Below are positions 11,871-24,699 of a stretch of 64,000 nt of DNA, piece after piece; the stretch's first letter is position 1; the number at the start of each line of letters is the position of its first letter. The notes beneath the pieces were generated by a model that worked only from the letters and a program-made list of their open reading frames with translations, made no database searches and was not told where the DNA came from. Position numbers and translations under genes: made by a program. Source of the DNA: Gnetum montanum (taxonomy: Eukaryota; Streptophyta; Gnetopsida; Gnetales; Gnetaceae); NCBI GenBank assembly GCA_015680685.1, contig MNCI01016028.1, forward strand, positions 147,538 to 211,537, given 5' to 3'.

Positions 11871-12239
11871 GACATGGAAGAATGTTCAACATCTCTTCCA
11901 TGTAATCGGTATGCCCAAGAAACACAAATTCAAAGGTGCTTGTATGTAGCAACCACACAAGTGGACACCCCGTGGTTGAGAGCTAGTCGAAATAGCAACC
12001 CAATATGCATGGAACGAACTGAGGGAACAACTCATGCTAACAACGAAGGCATAGACACATTGAAATATGAGCATCGCCAACTTCCATCCCTTAATCTGAG
12101 AACATCAATGGGGAGAAGTTGGGCACTTTTACGAAATTCAAATAGACATTCATTATTTCGAATCTCTTCCTTGCAATTTAGTAATGGGGGAGATGGCCAC
12201 CTATGCTAGTCATTGGAGGCCCTCAGTTCTTTTTAGTTT

Positions 12240-12430
12240 TTTTTTTTTACATATTTTTGTTTTACAATTTTTTTGTTTTACACATTTTTGTTTTACACGT
12301 TTTTGTTTTACACTTTTTTGTTTTGCACATTTTTGTTTTACACTTTTTTGTCTTACACATTTTTGTTTTACACATATTTTTTTTACACATATTTGTTTTA
12401 CACATATTTGTTTTACAAATTTCTTTAACT
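12240..12430. repeat. T-rich tandem repeat, 15-bp unit, about 12 copies
   Basis: Units resemble TTTTTGTTTTACACA with small changes. Because 15 is divisible by three, the repeat leaves frames open on both strands with Cys/Phe/Thr or Lys/Cys repeats; these are not genes. It lies where pol would be expected in this element. A (GT)n run follows at about 12475-12494. Confidence 0.9.
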
Positions 12431-12499
12431 TTTCTTGTTTTTTTTACAACATCGTTATACTTTTTTATTTCTTTATGTGTGTGTGTGTGTGTGTTATCC

Positions 12500-14230
12500 A
12501 TCTTGTAAGTTTATCACCTAATAAGTGTTCTTCATGATGGTATGAACTGTTTTCCATTTGATTGCTAATGTTTGGTTTTTACCTTTAAGTTATGATGTTG
12601 ATACCAAGGTATGTTCTTTTGATATGACAAGCAATGAGTCCACTTCATCCATTCATCCAGAAGTTCTATGGTCTCTCTTGGCTTGGAAATGTACAATCCC
12701 TTTCTTAATAAGAACTCTAATGAATTGGTGACTGGGCACTTCTCAAACTAAGGAAGGACTCAAGGTTTGAAAAGGGCATGAATTTAAGGGAACTTGATGC
12801 TTTTGTGTTGGCCATTCTCTTGAGTGCTTGGATGTTTTCTTCTTGAGTTTTCTTACAGTGCTGATGTTACCCAATTATCGGAAAGCTGAGTCAATAAAAA
12901 TAACAAAGTCTTTGCATGGTGTGGTTCTTACGCATAAACACATAAAAACAAAAGAAAAAAAAAGGAAAAAAGTAAGACTTCAAAGCACACCACTTAGACA
13001 AAATAACCCCTTGGGCTACAAGCACTAGTTATGGAACTCAAATAAACATGTTCCCTCTAACTAAGGCCCTTCTTGATTCCCATTCTCTCCTCCTTCACTT
13101 CATCAGAATGGTGGTGGCTCTTGGGGGAGGCATTCTTGTTATTCAAGTGGATGGATTGGCCGAATGCATTGATGTGAAGTCACTGGATGTGGTTGGTTTG
13201 AGGCTGGAGTTGAAATGAGATTTGCCAAGTCACCTTAATTATTAACTCCATAAGGGGCTGTACACCACCTTATTCTTGAGATTTCATTCCATTCTCTTCT
13301 CTCCATCCTTCTCTCCATTATTCACCTCATTGCCAGTTGTATCATTAGTATATATTTTGGTAGATGCATTGTTTTCTTTTCCGTAAATTCTTATAGTTAA
13401 GACTTTAACTCTTGCTCCAAAGGACATTCCCAGAGTGTACAAACTCTTTGAATGTGGGTTTGTCAGGGCATTACGAGCATGAGCCTATTTTGGGGAGGAC
13501 TCACTGGCATTCCTACTTGGTGCATCTGTTAAATTATTTTCCTTAACATTTTTGCAATTTATTTTATTTTGTTCATTTCTATCTTGACATCCCTTTCATC
13601 GATGTCCTAGTTGTCTCTTTTTATCCATCTTTCTTATTCCTTTTCTTTTTCCATTCTCTTGCTACCAGGGGTTCGCAATTACTCATGGGGGAACAAGGCC
13701 CAATTTTTTTTGATTTTCTCCTAACCCCTACACCTTTGGTAGTCATCATTAATATATCTCTAGATCTGCAATCAGCCATACCACAACCTAGCCAATTAAC
13801 CTTTTTATTAAGGCAAGGTATCAGTTTACATAATGATTCATTTACCCTTGCTAATATAAGACTATGTTGTGTGTGTAGATGACAATCATGCAACAATGGA
13901 TAGGATTTGGAAGGAACACTTGGAATGGATTGGTGCTAAAGTAGCTATGCAAGGAGCAAGATCAATGGTGCACTTACGAATGAACAATGAAAGGTGCAAT
14001 CTTGGCATTGACAACAATAACACTTCTTTCACTCTCTCTCTTTCTCAGCTGCCAAATGAGGCCTAATGTCAATGTAATAAGATGTTCACTCTTGTTGTCA
14101 TGAACACTAGTTTTGTTGTGTCTTGTAATGATGATCCATTCACATGTCATCCCATTAGTTCCATTTGAGTCAATAATCTCATACCTTCCCGATATTATTG
14201 TAAGGAACTCGAGGATGAGTTTTCATTTAG
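12500..14230 (+). other. non-coding 3' region of the gag-only element
   Basis: No pol motif was found in any frame. The region is T-rich. It has two similar G-run motifs: ACTCATGGGGGAAC near 13682 and AGTCATGGGGGTATT at 14229-14243. The second abuts the 3' LTR and is the likely polypurine tract; the first may be an internal copy. Confidence 0.6.
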
Positions 14231-14244
14231 TCATGGGGGTATTA

Positions 14245-14735
14245 TGGGACGCAATATTGCATGGGCCATGATATCGCATCCCACACGATATCGCGTCATC
14301 CCCAGCGATATTGTGTACACGATATCATGGTGCGCCATCATATCTATAAATAAAAGGTAACTCTCCCTTCCATTCTAGGCCTAGACTATAGTGAAACTCT
14401 GACAGTTTTTCCCCTCCAGAGATAGATTAATTTCCATGTGCCCGTAGTAGGAACTCCAGAGTGAACAAATCTTTATTTGAGCAAACATTGTACCTAAACA
14501 CATGTTTGTGTATGGAAATAAAGATGAGCTTCTTGGATAAATCTTGTAGTGCATGGAATAGGCTAATTAGGATTTTATTTACTGTTATTTATCACTTTTT
14601 ATTTAAATGCTTTATTAGTTATTAAATCTCTCTCAACTCTTCTCTCCTAGTTAAGTGCCTCAGTACGACCACTTCGAGCATGTGCGTTATGCTTGGTGAT
14701 CCCAGCAACGATTAGTGTTTGGTAACCAAGGTTGC
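14245..14735 (+). repeat. 3' LTR, partial (runs into the gap)
   Basis: Aligns with 7916-8405, keeping the palindromic U3 start, the TATA box (TATAAATAAA near 14343) and the AATAAA region near 14518. Compared with the 5' LTR most differences are transitions, and five bases are missing near 14365. Sequence stops at the run of N. Confidence 0.85.
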
Positions 14736-15297
14736 NNNNNNNNNNNNNNNNNNNNNNNNNNNNNNNNNNNNNNNNNNNNNNNNNNNNNNNNNNNNNNNNN
14801 NNNNNNNNNNNNNNNNNNNNNNNNNNNNNNNNNNNNNNNNNNNNNNNNNNNNNNNNNNNNNNNNNNNNNNNNNNNNNNNNNNNNNNNNNNNNNNNNNNNN
14901 NNNNNNNNNNNNNNNNNNNNNNNNNNNNNNNNNNNNNNNNNNNNNNNNNNNNNNNNNNNNNNNNNNNNNNNNNNNNNNNNNNNNNNNNNNNNNNNNNNNN
15001 NNNNNNNNNNNNNNNNNNNNNNNNNNNNNNNNNNNNNNNNNNNNNNNNNNNNNNNNNNNNNNNNNNNNNNNNNNNNNNNNNNNNNNNNNNNNNNNNNNNN
15101 NNNNNNNNNNNNNNNNNNNNNNNNNNNNNNNNNNNNNNNNNNNNNNNNNNNNNNNNNNNNNNNNNNNNNNNNNNNNNNNNNNNNNNNNNNNNNNNNNNNN
15201 NNNNNNNNNNNNNNNNNNNNNNNNNNNNNNNNNNNNNNNNNNNNNNNNNNNNNNNNNNNNNNNNNNNNNNNNNNNNNNNNNNNNNNNNNNNNNNNNN
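14736..15297. other. assembly gap (562 N)
   Basis: A run of N hides the rest of the 3' LTR and the expected target-site duplication. Single N bases also occur at 27639 and 43487. Confidence 1.
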
Positions 15298-16949
15298 TGT
15301 ACATTTATTATAATTAAATATTTTAAATATATTATAGAAGAAAAATACAAGAAAACTAAAAATTTAATACATAGTAAAAATAAGAAAATAGAATTGTAGC
15401 TAGTTCAAAATTTAAATTACATGTAGATTTTTTTTTAAAATTTAAAAGATGAAGGAAATTTGTTAATCATAGTTAAATTTGGATTTTGAGTTTACCAAAA
15501 GAACTCATCATGCTAGCATCAATGTATTTCTAAAGATTTGGACTTCAAAGAAATATGAGATTATTTTAATATGTTTTTATTTTGATTCCCTTTTTTGTTT
15601 ACAAATCACAAAAACCCAAAAAATATTGGCAAATGAGTTAGGCCAACTTACTTTATGTTAGCCTAAAATCATGACAATAATTAATCATCACCATTTTAAA
15701 TACTTCTCTCAACAATTACAAATGAGAAGGTTCAATGGCAAGGGTTATTTAACCATAAAGCATGAATTTTGAACATAAATTAACATCTAGAAAAGGATTA
15801 GAAATATTTTCACAACCCAAGTTAAAGAAGAAAAAGTGTATCCTTTTTTATGCAAACTGTACCAACCTTTCTACTTAGAGCAAAATCTACTCACTTGATA
15901 TACCAATTAGTCCTCTAACTTTCGTTGCGATATGAGAGTGAAGATTTGATCCTCCACAATCAAGGGAACACTACTTCATACCTTAGAAGAACTACTCCCC
16001 ATGCATAGTGGTAGTGTTACATTTACATGTACAAGTATTATTGGGAATTTAGGCATCATCCAATTTATCAATTGAAGGGGAAGACATACTCATTCTCTAC
16101 CCCTTAAAAATGGTTCATCTGGGATCTACTTGGTGCTATCAAGCCTATCATAATTCTTTCATTTTTTCCATTTATAGGTAATAATATAAATTTCAAACAC
16201 TATGTCTCATTCTAAGGTAGAAACACTAGGTTGGCCACCCCCATAAACTCACAAAAGTTGATCAATGTGGTTCTTTACATAAAAGTTCACAATGAATAAT
16301 GGCTTATGCCAATCCTCCCATGTGTTCTCCTTTGATGGAATGTCTTGATAATGTACCAAGAATTCCACATTTTAATTAGGAGCATAATTAGTTATACACA
16401 TGTTGACGATGGATTGAATCTGTCATTCTTTTACACCCTCAATGTTTGGAGGTCATCAAGAACACAATGTTACTAGATCAACATCTCCTAGCTTAAATGT
16501 TTTTATAATAGAAACATGGAATAAAATATGATATTTTGTAAGATATAATAACAACTAAAACTTGTATGAAGTCAAGTTCACATAAGTAAGGATCTTGAAA
16601 GGTGTCTTAGACCACCTCAAGAGCTTCTGACTTGTCCATTGATTGGCCTCATCTACACCACATAATTCTTTTCCAAAGGAGTCCACTCTCTAATATCAAA
16701 CTCTAATGATTACCACTTGTTATCAACATACCTTTTTATATGCTAAATAGACTTCTTTAAGTAATGTGTCACCACTTGTATATAATATACCAATGATTTT
16801 ACAACTTCATCAGTTGAATGATTTAGACCTTGATGTGAGGTTTTCAACAGTTGAGGTGTTGATGGCTACATCTTGAAGACCAACTCTACTATGGAGAATT
16901 ATATGGTTAAGGATTCTAAATGTTGTAACTCAACTAAGCCATAACAATA
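15298..16949. other. AT-rich decayed repeat sequence, nothing assigned
   Basis: No convincing coding motif was found in six frames. The last bases before 16950, read on the minus strand, give TTGTTATGGCTTAG, which could be a decayed TGGTATCAGAGC primer site next to an LTR edge. This is weak. Confidence 0.3.
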
Positions 16950-19050
16950 TGTCACACCCTAAAATTAACCATAGATGAATTTATAAAATCACTCAAGAGG
17001 CATTACATTCCATATCTTCCATATGAAAAAATAAAAATCCAAAATTAAATCATTGGATAACCTTAAGTCAAAAAAAATAAAAATCCAAAATTAAATCATT
17101 GGATAACCTTAAGTCATTAAGTGTAAACCTTAATAACCAATTAGCATACTTGATTAAACCATAGAGAATACACCACTTAACAAAATTAATGCAATGCTAA
17201 TAACATAAGGAAAAATCCTTATAATAAAGTCACAAGAAATACATAAGATAGCTACATGAGTTATTACATATCCAAGACAGAACTTCGACATTCAACAACA
17301 CTTGAATCTTTTAACTATAAAGCTTCTTAATCACTAGGGCTCCCATAGCACACTATGATCTAGCATTTGCAACATTACTAGAAACCTCCATTCAAGCCTC
17401 CTAACTAAGATCCACATGAAACACATTTAGGAAGAGTTAGAATAACTTCACCATAGTGGAAATTACCTTGGTACAACTTGGAACAAGCTAGATGATAGGG
17501 CCCACACTACAAGATGTACCGTTAGACTACCAAAAAATATAACTAACTTAACCATTAATAAAATTCATTAACATTATCACTAACCCATTAAATACCACAT
17601 TAACTTTACCATTAATGCATAAATTATCACTTTATCTTTGGATTTCCATTATCAATAATATTTCATGAGTTATACATCAAATGTTAGAATAACTAAAAGG
17701 TTGATACTAACGTAACTAGCCATCAAGGACTATTCACTATAATACCTTAACTATTTAGACCAATCCATATGTAAGACAAGGAAAATATTTGAGTGTAACC
17801 CTCATGTGTTTCTAGAATAATTTTTGGGTTATGTTATGATTAGTATCAAGCCTATAGCTATCCTAAGTTCTTAGATTCTCAATATCACCTAAGGTTTCTT
17901 GATGCAAGCTACACCTTACTAAGTTAAAAAAATCCTATATATTAACTTTGCCATGATAAGACCAGCTAGGTAGCACATCAGTAGATTGATAGAATCTTCT
18001 AAATCAATTTTACCATGTTAAGGACCTACCTATTTCCACATCAGTATCCTTTTTGCAATTCTTGTTAATGAGTTAACTCTAGAGTTAGATTTTCTAGCTT
18101 TTCAACACTTCAAGTATTCTCATACATGTCTAGAATGTTAGTTAGCCACTATTGAGAGGAGAAGGTACCATAGGAGAAAGATATGTGAGATGCACAAAGT
18201 AGAAATTATGGAAAACAACCAATTTTGACTTGATCATAAAAAGCCATGGATAGATCGACAACACATGAAATATGATTAAAGCATCAATAAAAGACATCAC
18301 AAAGGAAAGCTTATGGAAGAGGGTAAGTTGCTTATCAAAATTAATGAAATTAGGAATATATCCTTTACCCTGAAAATTCAGAAAAGCTTCACTAAGTAAG
18401 AACAAGTTTATATCTAGAAACCCTCTAAGAGAACCACCAAATACAACCATGAGAAAGAGAAAGGAAGAAAGCATAAAGTAAAATTGATATTAAGTAAGCT
18501 ACTATTTCCAAGTATTTATAGCCACAAGATATAGATCTTGAAAAATTCCAAAAATAAATAATTAATAATGTATTTTCTAAAATTGGATAACATGTATTCA
18601 TTGTAGAGGTTCAATGGTCCACCAATGGGTCAAGTTACCAAGAAAACATGAGAATATGCTCACATGCCTAAGAATGGCTCCCTTGTTAAAATAAAATAAT
18701 AATTGGAATAAACCTAAAATATTTATTTAACATGTATCTTTAGCCATGTTATTACATTATTCCACAAAGCTTAGAATAATATAAGATATGAAAATATAAT
18801 TAAAACATAAATAAAGAACCATTAATGGACCACCATGATCCTTCCATCTTATCTCTTTATTAGAGACACTAAGCATTAACAAATACCAAGAAATAATAAT
18901 TAAGGAAAAAATAAAAAAATAATAGAATTGGAAATGGAAATGCTTAATTATGTCCTTGTGAGATTACAAAAGGTCTATCAGAGAAATGAGTTTTATTACA
19001 AGGATATAATATAGTCATGATGGATCTTGAACACCTCATCAAGACAATAA
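16950..19050 (-). repeat. LTR-like unit, probably minus orientation
   Basis: The left edge is TGTCACACCCTAAAATTA, a terminal sequence common in Ty3 LTRs and shared in form with the edge at 21702 (TGTCACATCCCAAAATTA). A minus-strand TATA box, TATAAATACT, lies at 18511-18520, followed on that strand by a CT-rich leader (about 18440-18475). The right end is an estimate. No partner LTR was found. Confidence 0.45.
17025..17116. repeat. 46-bp direct tandem duplication, nearly identical
   Basis: The segment ATAAAAATCCAAAATTAAAT plus the following 20 or so bases, ending AAGTCA, occurs twice back to back with almost no difference. It sits inside the LTR-like unit and looks recent compared with its decayed surroundings. 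Confidence 0.9.
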
Positions 19051-19129
19051 CCTAAAACTAATAAATCTAGCTCAAAAAAATATATGAAAGTATTTTCTAG
19101 ATACTATATCAAAGTCTAATAGCATTAAA

Positions 19130-20700
19130 GAAAGAACAATTCAAAAATATATGCTCTTCATCTTCCACTACTACATGTATACAAAATTTGCAAATGCATT
19201 ATTCTCTTTAAAGATTAATCCATCTTCCTTTTTCAATTAATATACAGTAAGATCCCATAAAAGCATGTGTATTACCACCTTACTTTATTTTAAAATAGAA
19301 ATAGATAAATTAGTAGGTATTTTTATTGAAGATGCTCCTTGTATCTGTTGCAAATAAAATTATTTTTTCTACGTGGTTATTCTCACATATACTTCAATAC
19401 CTTCTACTGGCTCCTTGTTTTTAGATCCTTAAAACTAAAATTTAGATCTTGATCTTTAATATTCCATTTTTGAAGCTATTTTTCCCATAACTAAATCATT
19501 CTTTTTCCTAAGTGACATCATCAACTTCTATGGATAGATGGACACTAGGTCGAGTAACCATCTTTTTATAAGCTTATAGAAATTTTTGAAGAGTTGTAAT
19601 TTGTATAGATAGCATATCTACTTTTACTAATAGAATATCATATGGAATTGAAGCCTTTACCAAAGGTTTCTAAAAATATTTTTTTGGACATATTCTAAAT
19701 GTTTTCATTATACTATACGTAAATTGGATCCTCAAGTTTCACAGCCATATAATACAACTGGCTAAACAAGTTGACTGCTTGTGAACATCTCATGCCTAAA
19801 TCTATTCTCATGTATATTTACTATGAATTAAATTTAAATCATGCATATTGTTTGAAACCTTTTGAGAAATACAATCTTGCCAAGAATATCTATTTGAAAA
19901 TCAAATGTGTAAATACTTATATGAGGAGTTAATATCGATTTTCTCTAATCCAATATAAAATTCATTTGCAAAAGGTCTTATACCATACATCATAATTTTG
20001 GTTTTGCTAACATTGACTTCTATCCTTAAGAAAATACAAAAATCACCTAAAATTTAAAGTATAAATTTCATTTGAAATTTAATTTTTTATTTAAGAACTA
20101 CTTCATTAGAAAACATTAAAATATTCATAGGAAAATTTCTAAATTTAATAGAATTTAATGCAACTAAGAACATTCATTATTCTAATTATTAATGAAGATG
20201 CCAAATATAGTAGGTGAAAGTGAACATCCTTGTTTTAGCCCAATATTGCTATTGAGAATAAGTTTTGCTTATGTGCTATTATTCAAGAACATAGTTTATA
20301 TTGAACTATACAACTTTTGAAGAGTAGATGAAAGTTTTCTACGAATATTAATATCCTACTATTGCCTGTATTATTTAAATTGAATAATATAGTCATAAGA
20401 CATAGCTAAATCTACATAGAAAAGATAAACCTTATTATACAATTCTTTAGCCTCCTCCATATAATACCTTGATGTAATCAAGTGATCCACTATGGAGCCT
20501 ACTTGTAAAATTTCTTGAACATTGTTTAATTCTACCTAACTATTAAACCTTATCTCAAGGATATTGTGTAATAATTTTTCAAGGAGATTGATGATCATAA
20601 TGAGTTTATAATTATTAAGGTTATTTATATCATCTTTTTAAAGCAACATTATTACTTTACTGATGTACCAATTTTCTAGAAGTCCATTCTAGGAAGTTGT
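19130..20700 (-). pseudogene. LINE (non-LTR retrotransposon) reverse transcriptase remnant
   Basis: On the minus strand the conserved reverse transcriptase blocks occur in order through frameshifts: VDHLITSRYYMEEAKELYNK with the first catalytic Asp region LFYVDLAMSYD (about 20385-20495); NIGLKQGCSLSPTIFGIFIN (about 20195-20260); a FADD-equivalent that now reads FSNEVVL (about 20095-20125, catalytic Asp lost); LRIEVNVSKTKIMMYG and YKYL (about 19925-20030). The C-terminal part (about 19640-19700) keeps KASIPYDILLVKVDMLSIQ, the segment after RT in this LINE group. The G-(V/L)-KQGCxLSPT motif differs from the GLRQGDPLSP form usual in plant L1. No endonuclease domain was seen. It would copy its own RNA by target-primed reverse transcription if intact; this copy is dead. 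Confidence 0.8.
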
Positions 20701-21082
20701 ATTTAAAAGCTTACAAACTTTTGTACAAACCATGGTTTCTCCTTGTTGAAGTAGCTTTGCATACAAGCCTAAAATTTTTGACACCAAATTCTAAGATTCA
20801 AACCTTAAGAGCAATGAGATATAATAAAACATGTATACTTACAAAGAGGTCCAAGTGTCAAACCTTGCCAATACATAAAGGGTTGATTCAAGATACATTA
20901 TACATAAGCTTATAAGTAAATATACCATGATATACTAAAAATACATATAAATAAGAAGTCAAGGGTTTAAATCTCAAGAGGCATTATTATAAACATAAGC
21001 ATAAGGAAGATGTTAGCATGCACTAGCATAGTTTACTAGTGAGACATAACATAATATAAACCATATTATATTAAGATATATC

Positions 21083-21108
21083 CTTATGCTAATTTACCTT
21101 AGCATAAG
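21083..21108. repeat. perfect 10-bp inverted repeat
   Basis: CTTATGCTAA and its exact reverse complement TTAGCATAAG are separated by six bases. It may be a small palindrome or part of a MITE. No transcription unit next to it was recognised. Confidence 0.7.
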
Positions 21109-21199
21109 AAAAAATAGTTAATAAACCTAAGATCATAGGTTTAAAACATCAAGGTATTATATAATAGAGTCACCTAGCTTGATTAAAACAAATGAAATT

Positions 21200-21660
21200 C
21201 TTTAATTCTCCTTCAAAATCCTATTCATCCATTTTGTTGATCCATTTATCTACGGATGATACCTTGAAGAATCCATACCTTTATTATCACTATCTCAAAT
21301 AGCTTTCATAAAAGATATCTTGTAAAAAAATAGTCTCAATTAAACACAATGCTTAGTGGTAATCCAAAATAATAGACCGCATGGTCAAGAAACCGTGATG
21401 ATGAATTCTTAGCCTTAAAAGATGTGGAACATGACATAAAAATGATATACTTAGAGGACTTGTTTATAACAATAAGAATACTACAAAATCCTTGCATTGT
21501 GGGAAACCTAGTAATAAAATCCATGGAAATACTTATCCATGAAAACTTTGGGATTTTTGAGGGGTGGAGCAAATCACCTAGTCTCTCATTGGAACTTTTT
21601 TCTTATTGGCAAACTAAACAACTGTATACAAAATTTACTAGATCAACCCAAAGATTTAGC
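21200..21660 (-). pseudogene. Ty3/gypsy integrase fragment, chromovirus-like
   Basis: The minus-strand frame reads SCLVCQ (end of the H2C2 zinc-binding region, near 21620), then a stop, then LLHPSKIPKFSWISISMDFI. The latter matches the LLQPLPIPEWKWE..SMDFITGLP segment of chromovirus integrases and includes the first catalytic Asp. Further on, DHAVYYFGLPLSIVFN (about 21336-21385) matches the region before the second Asp; the expected S-D reads F-N. Upstream RT and RNase H are missing because a different LTR-like unit starts at 21702. Confidence 0.8.
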
Positions 21661-21701
21661 TAGTGAAAATTTCTTTCACTAACACCACTATTCTTTTGTG
21701 T

Positions 21702-22760
21702 CACATCCCAAAATTATACTTATGATAATCCATAATTAAATTATACACAACTCAATACTTGGGCATGTGACATCATAATGCTTATATCTTAAGAAAAATA
21801 AACATCATAAACATTATAAAACCTAACCAAAGTTCATGGTAAAATCATAAATACATATTGAAGTACCAAAATTAGCAATTTCATAACCATAAATACAATA
21901 TCATAATTAAATATCCTAAGTATGAAAAATCCTTAATCTTAAAAGATTTGATAATATTCATTAATACATAAGTTTAAATACATCATGTTCAAAATAACAT
22001 AATTTCTAAGAAAAACTAAATCTAAAAGTAAGAGGAAAACTACATTGATCATACTCCATCATCATCAAGCTTCTAGCTCTTACCATCTATATTTGCATAC
22101 AAACATGCAAGAAGGATTAGGAACCTTCTAGTAGAGCCAACCATCTAGGTGCATCTAAAACAAGCTATAGTATGCATTCACATGCTTCACAAGAAACTAT
22201 CTCAAGAACCATGAGATTAGAAGCCATAATTAATACTGAAAAAGCATGATACTCTCAAAATATCAAGAAATAGATTAACTAAGAATGCCCTAGAAATCCA
22301 TCACTCGTAAGGACTAGTTAGTCCATAAATGTCTCATCTATCTTGGATGCTGTTAGTGATCCTCCGTAAGAACTATTTGACCATGATTTACCTAATATTG
22401 AATGTATTGATTATAGAACTAATCCCTTGTGGCTCACCTATTCTTTTCATTTTGAATCAAGAAACTAGCTACATGAATAATCATAAGTGTTGTGAGTAAG
22501 CAATTATTGGCTAAATATTCCTCCCACTATGCTTACCCATTGTCATAGACTATACACAATCATCAGCTACATGGATGATGTATGGTAGCTAAACACATAC
22601 TTCATAATGCCTATTCATTGACACATAGACTAGGCTACTTTGAATACAATCATAAATGATGTGGATGAAGCTCTAGAGGCCAACTTAGACTCCCCATAAT
22701 GCCTACTCATTGATTCCATTGAATGCAAAATAAAGATGTTGAAATGTCAAAAAAACACAC
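21702..22760. repeat. LTR-like unit with TGTCACATCC edge and internal ~100-bp repeats
   Basis: The left edge TGTCACATCCCAAAATTA resembles the edge at 16950, and both share a loosely similar stretch ending in ACAAGCTA (about 22160 and 17490). At about 22430-22720 a roughly 100-bp motif with TGCCTACTCATTGA and ATCATAAATGATGTGGATGA occurs about three times in degenerate form. The right end is uncertain. Confidence 0.45.
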
Positions 22761-24577
<1,817 letters not shown>

Positions 24578-24699
24578 AATGAAAAGAAAAGAAAGAAAAA
24601 AATAAAGAAGAAGATGTGATGGGAAGAGCAATGTCACTCCAAGATTATCATCCACAAAAATTGGTATCTTTACCATTCTAAGACAATTTTATAATTACT

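Larger units (their letters stand above)
7916..15070 (+). mobile_element. Ty3/gypsy-like LTR element with gag and protease only (TR-GAG-like)
   Basis: Two LTR copies begin with TGGGA at 7916 and 14245. A tRNA-Asp-type primer site follows the first LTR and a G-rich polypurine motif precedes the second. Internally there are gag (8884-10400), a linker and a protease (about 11400-11870). The remaining 2.3 kb before the 3' LTR has no reverse transcriptase, RNase H or integrase, so the element cannot move by itself. Published TR-GAG elements have this layout. The right end lies inside the assembly gap; 15070 assumes equal LTR lengths. The LTRs differ visibly, mostly by transitions, so the insertion is not recent. 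Confidence 0.8.

Noticed and set aside
12184-12537. Overlapping frames on both strands with Cys-Phe-Thr or Lys-Cys repeats
   Set aside because: The 15-bp tandem repeat keeps all frames open; the peptides are artefacts.
14687-15399. Several open frames made mainly of undetermined residues
   Set aside because: They arise from the run of N at 14736-15297.
20697-20915. Plus-strand frame of 72 codons next to the LINE
   Set aside because: No domain is seen; it starts at the edge of the minus-strand LINE reverse transcriptase region and is probably chance.
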